From assembly GCA_017516925.1 (NCBI GenBank), contig JAFXAQ010000031.1, forward strand, positions 1-38,754: a stretch of DNA of 38,754 bases. Reading direction: 5' to 3'. The translations under genes and the position numbers were made by a program. This document shows, one piece after another, positions 15,999 to 24,153 of this stretch (positions are counted from its first letter, which is position 1; the number at the start of each line of letters is the position of its first letter). Below the pieces are notes generated by a model. The model saw only the letters and a program-made list of their open reading frames with translations, was not told the origin of the DNA and ran no database searches. The DNA is from Oscillospiraceae bacterium. GTDB taxonomy: Bacteria; Bacillota; Clostridia; Oscillospirales; Oscillospiraceae.

Positions 15999-17165
15999 TT
16001 ATTTTACAACTTTGCCGCCTAAAATAACGGTCTTTACATTCATTTTCATATCCACGAAGATCAGGTCAGCCCGGAGACCTTCCCGGATTTCACCCCGGTC
16101 AGAAAGACCAACAGCCTTTGCCGGGTTGTAGGAAGCAACCTTGAAGGCATCCACCAAGGAAGCGCCGGTGTGCTTCATATAGTTGCGGCAGGCAACATTC
16201 AACGTCAGCTTGGAGCCGGAAATATCAATGCCGCCGGATGCTCTGTAGGTAAAATTCAGGTCAGTGACGTGCTCCAGACCGGGGAATACCATAGGCTTGT
16301 TGATAGTTTGGTCGGAAATGAGAATGATTCTGTCATCGGTTTTGATTTTGCGAACCAGCCGCTGCATATAGGGGTCCACGTGGATGCCCATACTGTCGGA
16401 TATCAGCTCAGCGTAAATGCCGTTGTTGTAGTTGACGCACTCATCTACGCACACACCCCGGCATTCCGGATAATTGACAATCGTACCGGTAGCATTGGTG
16501 TGGTGGGTGCCGATGCACAGACCGTAAGGCATCAGCTTTTCAATCTGCTGGGGGGTCGCTTCAGAGTGGGTGACTGCGAAACGAACCTCAGGGTTGGCAG
16601 CTTTGGCAGCCTTTACAAAGTTTTCCATACCCTCACGCTCGGGAGCAGTGCCCCAAACCCGGATAATGTCAGCGCCGGCTTTCAGCAGCGGTTCATAATC
16701 CTCCGGAACAGTGTCCAGCATCCGGGGCTGCTTGACACCCTTCTGGTTGTTCATAGAGCCGTAGCCGGGGTTGATATAGGGACCTTCCATATAGATGCCG
16801 GCGATGGTTGCGCCCTTTTCCGTAGCCATAGCTTCCCGGATTTTCTGGATGTATGCGACGTACTCCTCGCGGGAGCTCCGGGTAGGAGGTGTGGCGAGAA
16901 TTGTGGTGGTGCCGTTTTGCAGGTGTTCCTGGGTAGCTTCTGCCGGGTCCTCAATAAACCGCACACCGGTGCCGGAGTGGGAGTGGATATCCACCAAGCC
17001 GGGACCTACATAGGCACCCTCAGCGTCGATAATCTCACAGCCTTCGGGGATGGGCGTGGTGCGCATTTCGCCAAAGCCTGCAATCTTGCCGTCCTCAATA
17101 AACAGGACAGCTTCTGGAATGAAATGGTCATGCATAACCAGCTCGGCATTGATGATTGCTTTCAT
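15999..17165 (-). CDS. N-acetylglucosamine-6-phosphate deacetylase-like amidohydrolase (copy 2)
   Basis: The 388-residue paralogue of the next gene downstream differs by short insertions, for example around YGSMNNQKGVK. All visible metal and catalytic motifs are kept: HSHSGTG, YMEGPYINP, THSEA, GTHHTNATG and ISDQT. ATG 17165 is the start because AGGAGG lies just upstream; the longer frame from 17249 crosses the terminator of kdgK and adds an unrelated leader. The two copies may act on different sugar phosphates, or the duplication may raise dosage. Confidence 0.82.
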   Translation of the reverse strand: MKAIINAELVMHDHFIPEAVLFIEDGKIAGFGEMRTTPIPEGCEIIDAEGAYVGPGLVDIHSHSGTGVRFIEDPAEATQEHLQNGTTTILATPPTRSSREEYVAYIQKIREAMATEKGATIAGIYMEGPYINPGYGSMNNQKGVKQPRMLDTVPEDYEPLLKAGADIIRVWGTAPEREGMENFVKAAKAANPEVRFAVTHSEATPQQIEKLMPYGLCIGTHHTNATGTIVNYPECRGVCVDECVNYNNGIYAELISDSMGIHVDPYMQRLVRKIKTDDRIILISDQTINKPMVFPGLEHVTDLNFTYRASGGIDISGSKLTLNVACRNYMKHTGASLVDAFKVASYNPAKAVGLSDRGEIREGLRADLIFVDMKMNVKTVILGGKVVK

Positions 17166-17232
17166 GGTATTTCCTCCTAAAATGATTTTCACTATCATAG
17201 CATAATGCGCCAAATATTTCCAGATATTTTGC

Positions 17233-17266
17233 AAAAAAAGTGGGTGCATTTTGCACCCACTTTTTT
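17233..17266 (-). terminator. Terminator of the uxuA-SDR-kdgK operon
   Basis: The stem GTGGGTGC/GCACCCAC with a 5-base loop is flanked by a 7-A and a 6-T run, directly after the kdgK stop on the minus strand. Confidence 0.9.
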
Positions 17267-17269
17267 GGA

Positions 17270-18298
17270 TTATCTTTGAATTCTGCCGGAGCCGTCACCG
17301 CCAGCCAGCTTTTCCACTTCTGCAACGGTGACCATATTGTAGTCACCCTCAATGGAGTGCTTCAGGGCAGAGGCTGCCACAGCAAACTCCACAGCTGCCT
17401 GAGTATCCTTGCCGGTAAGCAGGGAGTAAATCAAACCGCCGCCAAAGCTATCGCCGCCGCCAACACGGTCAATGATGTGCAGGTTGTACTTCTTGGAGAA
17501 GCAGTACTCGTCGTTTTTTACGTTGTAGAGCATTGCGCTCCAGCCATTATCAAAGGCAGAGTGGCTTTCACGCAAGGTAATTGCCACCATCTCAAAGCCA
17601 AACTTGTCAGTCAGCTGCTTAGCAACGGACTTGTAGCCCTCGTGGTTCAGGCTGCCGCCGTAAATATCGGTAGCCTCAGCCTCAATACCGAACACGTCCT
17701 TGGCGTCCTCCTCGTTGGAGATGCACACGTCCACATACTGACACAGCTCAGTCATAGCGGCTCTTGCCTGGTCCCGGGTCCACAGCTTGCCACGGTAGTT
17801 CAGGTCACAGGAAATCTTAATGCCCCGAGCCTTGGCAGCGATGCATGCCTGCTTGCAGATTTCCACCAGGTTTTCACCCAGCGCCGGCGTGATACCGGTG
17901 AAGTGGAACCAGTCAGCGCCCTCAAAAATCTCATCCCAGTTAAAGTCAGAGGCGCAGGCCTGCTGAATAGCGGAGTGAGCGCGGTCATAAATGCACACAG
18001 AGCCACGCTGGGAAGCGCCCTTTTCGTTAAAATAGATACCCACACGGTCACCGCCACGAACGATTTTGGTGGTGTCCACACCGTAGCGTCGCAGGGAGTT
18101 CACCGCAGCCTGACCGATGGAATGGGTGGGCAGCTTGGTGACGTAAGCGGCATCCATACCGTAGTTGGCAAGGGACACAGCCACATTGGCCTCGCCGCCG
18201 CCAAAGGTAAATTCCACGTGGTCACACTGGACAAAACGCTCATAGTTATAAGGCTGCAGCCGCAGCATCAGTTCGCCAAAGGTAATAATTCTTGCCAT
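17270..18298 (-). CDS. kdgK: 2-keto-3-deoxygluconate kinase (PfkB family)
   Basis: The 342-residue PfkB-family sugar kinase has the first family signature at FGGGEANVAVSLANYG (about residues 31-46) and the second around DRVGGGDSFGGG with the catalytic Asp. The N-terminal ITFGELMLRL is typical of KDG kinases. It phosphorylates 2-keto-3-deoxygluconate to KDPG, the step after UxuA. It is third in an operon with uxuA and the short-chain dehydrogenase, with a 12-base gap. No KDPG aldolase is in the window. Confidence 0.88.
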   Translation of the reverse strand: MARIITFGELMLRLQPYNYERFVQCDHVEFTFGGGEANVAVSLANYGMDAAYVTKLPTHSIGQAAVNSLRRYGVDTTKIVRGGDRVGIYFNEKGASQRGSVCIYDRAHSAIQQACASDFNWDEIFEGADWFHFTGITPALGENLVEICKQACIAAKARGIKISCDLNYRGKLWTRDQARAAMTELCQYVDVCISNEEDAKDVFGIEAEATDIYGGSLNHEGYKSVAKQLTDKFGFEMVAITLRESHSAFDNGWSAMLYNVKNDEYCFSKKYNLHIIDRVGGGDSFGGGLIYSLLTGKDTQAAVEFAVAASALKHSIEGDYNMVTVAEVEKLAGGDGSGRIQR

Positions 18299-18310
18299 AT
18301 GTCTTTCTCC

Positions 18311-19156
18311 TTATACACCGGAATATGCTGCGAAGCCGGCATCGATGGGCAAAACCACACCGGTGATGGCGGAAGCGGACTTGTTGTCACACAGGAACAA
18401 GGTTGCGCCAATGAGCTCCTCAGCGTCCACAAAACGGTCGGAGGGAGTGCCGTTCAAAATCTTGGCGGTACGGGCGGTGGGGGTGCCATCCTCGTTGAAC
18501 AGCAGGGCTCTGTTCTGGGCGGATACCAGGAAGCCGGGGGCAATGGCATTGCAGCGGATGCCGGTACCGGCAAAGTGGGTAGCCAGCCACTGGGTGAAGT
18601 TGGAAATACCGGCCTTAGCGGCAGAATAAGCGGGAATCTTGGTCAGGGGTGTGTAGGCGTTCATAGAGGAGATGTTCAGGATAACGCCGGACTTCTTTGC
18701 CACCATATCCTTGGCAAAAGCCTGAGTGGGGAGGAGTGTGCCCTGGAAATTCAGCTTGAACACGAAGTCCACGCCGGCAGCATCCAGATCAAAGAAGGTC
18801 TTGGAGCCCTCTTTTGCCTCGTGCTGATACTCATTGTCGGTGGTAGCCCGGGGGTTGTTGCCACCGGCACCGTTGATGAGGATATCGCAGGGACCCAGGT
18901 CCTTCAAAACCTGCTGATGCACAGCCTCCAGAGCTTCGGGCTCCAGAACGTTCGCCTTATAGCCTTCGCAAATCAGACCCTCAGCCTTCAGTTCGTCAGC
19001 CAGCTTTTTTACAGCGTCTTCGTTCAGGTCCAGCGCGGCAACCTTAGCGCCGCTGCGGGCAAAAGCGGTAGCCATTGCGCCGCAGATCAGTCCGCCTGCG
19101 CCGGTGACCACCACAACCTTACCGGTGTAGTCAATGTTTAAGGGAAGATTAGCCAT
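18311..19156 (-). CDS. Short-chain dehydrogenase, probable D-mannonate/fructuronate oxidoreductase
   Basis: The 281-residue SDR enzyme has an NAD-binding glycine motif TGAGGLICG (about residues 19-27), Asp after the second strand (ALDLNE), NGAGG near 92-96, catalytic Ser in ISSMNA and YSAAK. The SDR type of mannonate oxidoreductase, an analogue of the unrelated E. coli UxuB, is commonly found beside uxuA in Firmicutes. It reduces D-fructuronate to D-mannonate with NADH. Its place between uxuA and kdgK with 16- and 12-base gaps supports this role. Confidence 0.82.
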   Translation of the reverse strand: MANLPLNIDYTGKVVVVTGAGGLICGAMATAFARSGAKVAALDLNEDAVKKLADELKAEGLICEGYKANVLEPEALEAVHQQVLKDLGPCDILINGAGGNNPRATTDNEYQHEAKEGSKTFFDLDAAGVDFVFKLNFQGTLLPTQAFAKDMVAKKSGVILNISSMNAYTPLTKIPAYSAAKAGISNFTQWLATHFAGTGIRCNAIAPGFLVSAQNRALLFNEDGTPTARTAKILNGTPSDRFVDAEELIGATLFLCDNKSASAITGVVLPIDAGFAAYSGV

Positions 19157-19172
19157 TTTTTGTTACCTCCAG

Positions 19173-20261
19173 TTATTTATTATTCAATTTGTCCAGCATA
19201 TCCCAGACACCCAGCATATACATAATGCCCAGAGCACGGTCATATAAACCGTAGCCGGGGCGGACGCTGCCGGGACCTTCGTTCCACAGGTGTCTGCCGT
19301 GGTCGGGACGGATATAGCCTTCAAAGCCACAATCGTGGTATGCCTTCAGAATATCCAGAATGCCGGTGTCGCCGTCGCAATCCCGGTGGCTGGCTTCGGA
19401 GAAGTCGCCGTTTTCGAAGTGCTTGACGTTACGGATGTGGGCAAAGGCAATCCGGTCACAGTGCTTACGCACAATAGCGGCAACGTTATTGGCGGGGTCA
19501 GCGCTCAAGCTGCCGGAGCACAGGGTCAGGCAGTTGTAGGGGCTGTCCACCATTTTCAGGAAACGGTCAATGTTTTCCTCGTTGATGAGCAGCCGGGGCA
19601 GACCGAAGATATCCCAGGGGGGATCGTCCATATGGATTGCCATTTTGATGCCGGTCTCCTCACAGGTGGGCATCAGGGCTTCCAGGAAGTACTTTAGATT
19701 CGCCCAAAGAGTTTCGTGGTCCACATCCTTGTAGGCCTTGAACAGCTCATCCAGCTTTGCCATACGTTCAGGCTCCCAGCCGGGGAAGGACATATTGTAC
19801 TTTTCGGTGAAGTCCAGAATGTACTTGGCCATAGCGTTGTAGTCATCCTGGATCATATTCTTTTCGTAGAACAGGGCAGTGGAGCCGTCGCCAACCGGAT
19901 GGAACAGATTGCTGCGGGTCCAGTCAAAGATGGGCATAAAGTTGTAGCAGATGACTTTTACGCCATACTTTGCCAGATTACGCATGGTAATCTTGTAGTT
20001 TTCGATGTATTGGTCCCGGGTGGGCAGACCGATTTTAATATCATCGTGGACGTTGACGGATTCCACCACATCAATGTTGAAGCCGTATTTGTCGCACTGT
20101 GCCTTTACCTCGGCAATTTCCGCTTCCTCCCAGATTTCACCGGGCATTTTGTGGTGCAGCGCCCAGACAATGCTGGTAACACCGGGGATTTGCTTAATGT
20201 CGCTTAGGCTGATTTTATCGTTGCCTTCTCCGTACCAACGGAAACCCATTTGCATTGGCAT
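19173..20261 (-). CDS. uxuA: Mannonate dehydratase
   Basis: The 362-residue TIM-barrel enzyme of the xylose-isomerase-like superfamily has the UxuA stretches MGFRWYGEGND at the N-terminus, VVESVNVHDDIK near 60-71, CYNFMPIFDWTR, HMDDPP, LCSGSL and RPDHGR. It dehydrates D-mannonate to 2-keto-3-deoxygluconate in glucuronate breakdown. It is the first gene of the operon with the dehydrogenase and kdgK; AGGAGG lies upstream of the start. An ATG two codons later is also possible. Glucuronate isomerase (uxaC) is not in the window, so the pathway is incomplete locally. Confidence 0.93.
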   Translation of the reverse strand: MPMQMGFRWYGEGNDKISLSDIKQIPGVTSIVWALHHKMPGEIWEEAEIAEVKAQCDKYGFNIDVVESVNVHDDIKIGLPTRDQYIENYKITMRNLAKYGVKVICYNFMPIFDWTRSNLFHPVGDGSTALFYEKNMIQDDYNAMAKYILDFTEKYNMSFPGWEPERMAKLDELFKAYKDVDHETLWANLKYFLEALMPTCEETGIKMAIHMDDPPWDIFGLPRLLINEENIDRFLKMVDSPYNCLTLCSGSLSADPANNVAAIVRKHCDRIAFAHIRNVKHFENGDFSEASHRDCDGDTGILDILKAYHDCGFEGYIRPDHGRHLWNEGPGSVRPGYGLYDRALGIMYMLGVWDMLDKLNNK

Positions 20262-20305
20262 AGAATACCTCCTGTTGTTTTTACAAATTCTGAAAATAGT
20301 GTACC

Positions 20306-20351
20306 ATTTGTTAAATGCAATATAAATTGCGTTTATTGCTTGAAATATTGC
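20306..20351. promoter_or_regulatory. Candidate operators between uxuA and the AraC gene
   Basis: The 125-bp divergent region holds ATTTGTTAA (20306-20314), the inverted repeat GCAAT-ATAA-ATTGC (20317-20330), and further direct ATTGC copies at 20335-20339 and 20347-20351. Directly repeated half-sites are usual for AraC-type activators. The first motif recurs in the sugar-symporter promoter. Confidence 0.4.
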
Positions 20352-20368
20352 GATTGTTGTTGTATACT
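20340..20368 (+). promoter_or_regulatory. Promoter of the AraC-type regulator at 20387
   Basis: TTGAAA (20340-20345), a 17-base spacer and TATACT (20363-20368) lie about 20 bases ahead of the ribosome site GAGGTGAG. Confidence 0.6.
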
Positions 20369-20386
20369 TTAACCGAGGTGAGAATT

Positions 20387-21256
20387 ATGCGGGAACGTTT
20401 GCAAATCTTTGACCCACGGCAGACTATGCAGCGGGATACCTTTGAGGTTTTTCACTATCGGGAGCCCCGTCCTAACTCGGTAGAGGTGCATCATCACGAT
20501 TTTTATGAGGTGTATTATCTAATCAAGGGCGAGGTGGAATATTGGGTGGACGGCAGAATTATCCGGATGCAGACCGGGGATTTGCTGCTGATTAACCCTA
20601 TGGAGCTCCACCGTCCCGTGGTACACCCGGATAGCCCCGTATATGAACGGATTGTGCTGTGGATTAACAAGGAATACCTGGAAAATCTCCATAGCGGGCA
20701 GATGGATTTAAGCCGCTGCTTTGACACCAGACTTCCGGCGCATACCCACCTGATACAGCCCTCGGTGGCGGAGCGTTCCGCCCTGACTGCCCGGATGGGT
20801 GAGCTTGTCCGGGAGTATTATAGCCGTGAGTTGGGCAGTGACCTGTGCGCTTATGGGCTTTTTCTGCAGTTTATGGTGCAGCTGAACCGGATGGCGCAGC
20901 AGGAAAAAGCCCAGCCGGAGCAGGCCCGGCAGCTGTCGGCATTGGTGGAAAAGGTGCTTGGCTATATTGGCGAAAACCTGTCCGAACCCATGACGCTGGA
21001 AAAAATCGCCGAGCAGTTTTTTGTCAGCAAGTACTATCTTAGTCACACCTTCAGCAGGGAAGTGGGGGTCAGCGTTTACAGATATATTTTGCTGCGCCGT
21101 CTTTTGCTGGCGCGGCAGCTGCTTGCCACAGGAGAACCGGCAGGGCAGGTGTGCCGCAGCTGTGGCTTTTCTGACTACACCAGCTTTTACCGGGCCTTTA
21201 AGTCTGAGTACGGCATCAGCCCCCGGGAATTTGTTGCCGGTACCGTTTCGGGCTGA
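20387..21256 (+). CDS. AraC-family regulator with cupin sensor domain
   Basis: The 289-residue protein has an N-terminal cupin-like arm (about residues 25-110) with HHHDFYEVYYLIKGE and a GDLLLINP turn. A C-terminal double HTH of the AraC/XylS type (about 190-285) contains SKYYLSHTFSREVG and the second-helix signature GFSDYTSFYRAFKSEYGISPREF. Such proteins usually bind a sugar with the cupin and activate adjacent catabolic genes. It is divergent from uxuA, so the uronate operon is the obvious target. ATG 20387 is preferred to the earlier start at 20315 because GAGGTGAG precedes it and the promoter lies between the two. Its 3' end overlaps the convergent AraC gene by 41 bases. Confidence 0.85.
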   Translation: MRERLQIFDPRQTMQRDTFEVFHYREPRPNSVEVHHHDFYEVYYLIKGEVEYWVDGRIIRMQTGDLLLINPMELHRPVVHPDSPVYERIVLWINKEYLENLHSGQMDLSRCFDTRLPAHTHLIQPSVAERSALTARMGELVREYYSRELGSDLCAYGLFLQFMVQLNRMAQQEKAQPEQARQLSALVEKVLGYIGENLSEPMTLEKIAEQFFVSKYYLSHTFSREVGVSVYRYILLRRLLLARQLLATGEPAGQVCRSCGFSDYTSFYRAFKSEYGISPREFVAGTVSG

Positions 21257-22442
21257 TGCCCACGATGCTTTTGAAAAGCTTGGAAAAGTATTGTACATCC
21301 ATAATGCCGCAATGCTGCGCAACGGTTTGTATTTGCAATTTAGTGGTTTCCAGAAGGTGCTTTGCCTGCCGGATACGCTGGGCGTTGATATAAGCGGTCA
21401 GTGTCTGTCCGGTTTCCTTTTTGAATAAGGTAGACAGATAGCTGCTGCTGATATTCAGGGTGTCTGCCAGCGTACTGAGGGTCAGATTGTCAGATAAATG
21501 GGCATCAATATAGACCAGAACCTTCTGCACCGGCGGAGAATAATCCTGAATTGCGTGCTTTCGTACCAGACGGCAGTAGGTCTGGAACATTTCCGTCATC
21601 AGGCCGCCAACGGCATCCAGGCTATGCAGCTGCTCGATTTTTTGTGCGAAATTTGAAGAGGTGCTGTCTAAGTGCACAGGGTGCACATTGCCTTTTTCCG
21701 CCGCTTTGCGTAGCAGCGTGTTCATTATGATGCAGTAGTTTTTGGCATTGCGTACCGGGTCGGAAACCCGCTGCTCAAAGGAAAAGGTGGAAAAGCTGGA
21801 AAAGAGCAAATCAACCTTATGAATTTGCCCCTTGGAGACGGCGTCCATCAGCTCGTTTTCATAAGCGTACCGCTGTGCAATGTTTTGCATATGCCATAGG
21901 GTGTCCTCCTGCTGGGAGGCTGCCTGTTTCATAGACAGAGGCTCCCGGTCAGTGGGGTGGAAGCTGACATCCTGCACAGGATAAGCGCCGGACCCCCATA
22001 AAAACTCCAAAAACGTGTCCACAAGAATCAGCATATGACTATGCTCCGGTAAAAGAGGCACGCTACTGTAAAACAGCTCCAGATTTCGCTGCCGCAAAGG
22101 CGCAATGTTTTCCGCTTCGGACCATTCCATAATTTCCCGGGAGGAAGGAGCGTTATGCAGATACGGACCAATCAGCAAAATTGTTTGCTTGGGCAGCTCC
22201 GGCAGCTGAAAATACAGATATCGGCAGCCAAAGGGGTCGGAAAGGCGGTAAAGGGTTTCGGGAAGCACCGGCGGAAGATAGTTCTGAAGCGGGAGCTCGC
22301 CGGCTAATTGCTGGTAAATGCCGTGGGTGTGCTGTAATTCCGGATGTTCCTTTGGTGGCAGAGATAAATCTGCAATGTCGGTGTGAATGCGGCATTTTCG
22401 AAAGGTTTCCCGCAGCAGACGCAGCTCCGCATCATAGAACAT
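21216..22442 (-). CDS. AraC-family regulator with long sensor region
   Basis: The 408-residue protein has a C-terminal AraC/XylS double HTH (about residues 305-405) with NISSSYLSTLFKKETGQTL and GIMDVQYFSKLFKSIVGISPKRYR. About 300 N-terminal residues have no recognised signature; they do not look like a cupin. No membrane segments are evident. It is divergent from the GPH symporter and likely regulates it and the glycosidase. I chose ATG 22442 because the AAGGGGG site is about 9 bases away; the ATG at 22448 sits too close to it. The gene converges on and overlaps the other AraC gene, so that the two conserved C-terminal HTH tails are encoded on opposite strands of the same 41 bases. Confidence 0.8.
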   Translation of the reverse strand: MFYDAELRLLRETFRKCRIHTDIADLSLPPKEHPELQHTHGIYQQLAGELPLQNYLPPVLPETLYRLSDPFGCRYLYFQLPELPKQTILLIGPYLHNAPSSREIMEWSEAENIAPLRQRNLELFYSSVPLLPEHSHMLILVDTFLEFLWGSGAYPVQDVSFHPTDREPLSMKQAASQQEDTLWHMQNIAQRYAYENELMDAVSKGQIHKVDLLFSSFSTFSFEQRVSDPVRNAKNYCIIMNTLLRKAAEKGNVHPVHLDSTSSNFAQKIEQLHSLDAVGGLMTEMFQTYCRLVRKHAIQDYSPPVQKVLVYIDAHLSDNLTLSTLADTLNISSSYLSTLFKKETGQTLTAYINAQRIRQAKHLLETTKLQIQTVAQHCGIMDVQYFSKLFKSIVGISPKRYRQQIPGG

Positions 22443-22499
22443 AAGCATCCCCCTTGGTCGTTTGGCAATACTGACAAAAACGGTTTGACATTTATTGGT

Positions 22500-22528
22500 A
22501 TTGTAGTACAGTTTTTGATAAAACACAA
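22500..22528 (-). promoter_or_regulatory. Candidate promoter of the second AraC gene
   Basis: On the minus strand TTGTGT (22528-22523), a 17-base spacer and TACAAT (22505-22500) precede the gene by about 58 bases. The -35 box is weak. Confidence 0.45.
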
Positions 22529-22604
22529 GAGAAAAAATGTCACAAATCAAAAAATATTACAAAAACATAAAAAAATTATACTCACAGACTTTCTCTAAAT
22601 CCTT

Positions 22605-22625
22605 TATAATAAATTTGTTAACAAA
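22605..22625 (+). promoter_or_regulatory. Symporter promoter -10 and palindromic operator candidate
   Basis: A perfect TATAAT (22605-22610) has no good -35 box 16-18 bases upstream, which suggests activator dependence. A 12-bp perfect palindrome, TTTGTTAACAAA (22614-22625), covers the expected start site and shares ATTTGTTAA with the uxuA upstream region. Confidence 0.5.
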
Positions 22626-22644
22626 CAACAAGGAGGATTTGTTT

Positions 22645-24093
22645 ATGGCAAAAGCACCCCAACTGGATGCCACCGGTCATCGCAAATTTGGTATTCGCGA
22701 CAGCGTGGCATACGCAGCCGGCGATTTAGGCTGTAATATGAGTTTTGCCCTGAAGGGCACAATGGCGCTGTTCTGGACCCAGGTTATGGGTATGGGACTG
22801 TGGTACTCCCTGCTGCTGGTTATCGTGCAGGTATGGGACGCCATCAATGACCCGCTGATTGGCTCTATGATTGACGCGGACAAGAAAAAATATAGGAGAA
22901 ACAAGTTCCTGCAGTACATCTGGGCAGGCTCTATCGGACTGATTGTTGGTGGCGCTTTCTGCTTCATTCCGCTGCCCCAGGCACCCACGCTGGCAAAGGC
23001 GATCATCTTTGTTGCCGGCTACGTGATTTGGGATGCCTTCTACACCGTGGCAAACGTGCCCTACGGCTCTTTGCTGTCCCTGATTTCCAAGGAGCCTGCT
23101 GACCGGGCATCCCTGTCTGCGTGGCGCTCCATTGGCTCTATGATTGGCAATATGCTGCATATGGTCATTCTGCCCTTCCTGATTTATAACCCCGACAAGT
23201 CCCTGAACGGTCCGATGGTTTTCGTGGCTGCTTTGGTGATGGGCGTTTTGGGCTTCATCTGCTTCCAGTTTATGATCAAGAACACCGAAATCCGTGTGGA
23301 AACCGACATTACAGTCAGCGAGGAGCAGCCCAAGTTCAACGTGATTGAGGCAATGAAGAACTTTGTCTGCAACCGTCCTGCTGTGGGCGCAACTCTGGCA
23401 GCGATGGGTATGTTTATCGGTATGCAGGGCGCGGCGACCGCTGTTTCCGTGGTGTTCCAGATTTACTTCAAGAATCCCCAGATTTCCGGTGTGGTACAGC
23501 TGTTCTCTATGATCCCCATTATAGCATTTACCCCCTTGGCCCGTAAAATGGTTGTTAAGTACGGCAAGAAGGAGCTGTCCGTTGTAGGCGCAATCGCTTC
23601 CATTGTGGGCGGTTTGGGCCTGTTTATCATTACGCCCAACAACACCGGTTTGGACCTGATCATTTACATTGTGTGCCAGCTGGTGTATTCCCTGGGCTTG
23701 GGTATTTACTCCACTGTTTCCTGGGCAATGATGGGCGATGCCATCGATTACAACGAATGGAAGACCGGCAAGCGGGAGGAAGGCACTGTTTACTCCCTGC
23801 ACTCCTTCTTCCGCAAGCTGGCACAGGGCGTTGGTCCTGCTGTGGCGCTGGTGATTATGAACGGTCTGGGCTATGTAAACAATGCAAAGCCCGATGCCAA
23901 CGGCGTGTTCACCGAAATCGATGTGACCCTGCTTTCCTGGGATGTGGCTGTCAACCTGCGTACTCTGGTTGCGGCATTGTTCCTGATTTCTGCAGTAATG
24001 CAGTTCATCGGTCTGGCACTGGTCTACAACCTGGATAAGAAAACTCTGGCAAAAATGAATGCAGAGTTGGAAGCAAGAAAAACAACAGAATAA
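22645..24093 (+). CDS. GPH-family sugar:cation symporter
   Basis: The 482-residue membrane protein has about 12 hydrophobic segments. It shows GPH-family features: the N-terminal SVAYAAGDLGCNMSFAL, VWDAINDPLIGSMID with the conserved N-D-P in helix 2, and a C-terminal MMGDAIDYNEWKTGKREEGT. The family carries melibiose, glucuronides and other glycosides with Na+ or H+. With a GH2 glycosidase directly downstream and uronate genes nearby, a glucuronide or oligosaccharide substrate is likely but not proven. AAGGAGG lies upstream of ATG 22645; the longer frame from 22537 begins upstream of the promoter -10 box. Confidence 0.88.
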   Translation: MAKAPQLDATGHRKFGIRDSVAYAAGDLGCNMSFALKGTMALFWTQVMGMGLWYSLLLVIVQVWDAINDPLIGSMIDADKKKYRRNKFLQYIWAGSIGLIVGGAFCFIPLPQAPTLAKAIIFVAGYVIWDAFYTVANVPYGSLLSLISKEPADRASLSAWRSIGSMIGNMLHMVILPFLIYNPDKSLNGPMVFVAALVMGVLGFICFQFMIKNTEIRVETDITVSEEQPKFNVIEAMKNFVCNRPAVGATLAAMGMFIGMQGAATAVSVVFQIYFKNPQISGVVQLFSMIPIIAFTPLARKMVVKYGKKELSVVGAIASIVGGLGLFIITPNNTGLDLIIYIVCQLVYSLGLGIYSTVSWAMMGDAIDYNEWKTGKREEGTVYSLHSFFRKLAQGVGPAVALVIMNGLGYVNNAKPDANGVFTEIDVTLLSWDVAVNLRTLVAALFLISAVMQFIGLALVYNLDKKTLAKMNAELEARKTTE

Positions 24094-24100
24094 AATCTCC

Positions 24101-24132
24101 GGCAGCACCCTTGTCCGGTGCTGCCGTTTTTT
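24101..24132 (+). terminator. Terminator between symporter and glycosidase genes
   Basis: The stem GGCAGCACC/GGTGCTGCC with a 7-base loop and TTTTTT lies only 21 bases before the glycosidase start. No promoter is visible between, so it likely attenuates read-through rather than separating the two genes. Confidence 0.85.
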
Positions 24133-24153
24133 AAGAATATTCCTAGGAGGAGA

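Noticed and set aside
17240..19141. 633-codon plus-strand open frame opposite kdgK and the dehydrogenase
   Set aside because: It lacks a ribosome site and protein-like pattern, and lies exactly antisense to well-recognised genes. The same applies to long antisense frames at 24175-25956, 26618-28462, 34424-35677 and 37669-38679.
20326..20351. Short repeated ATTGC units as a CRISPR-like array
   Set aside because: The units are five bases with uneven 4- and 7-base spacing; they fit regulator half-sites, not a repeat-spacer array.
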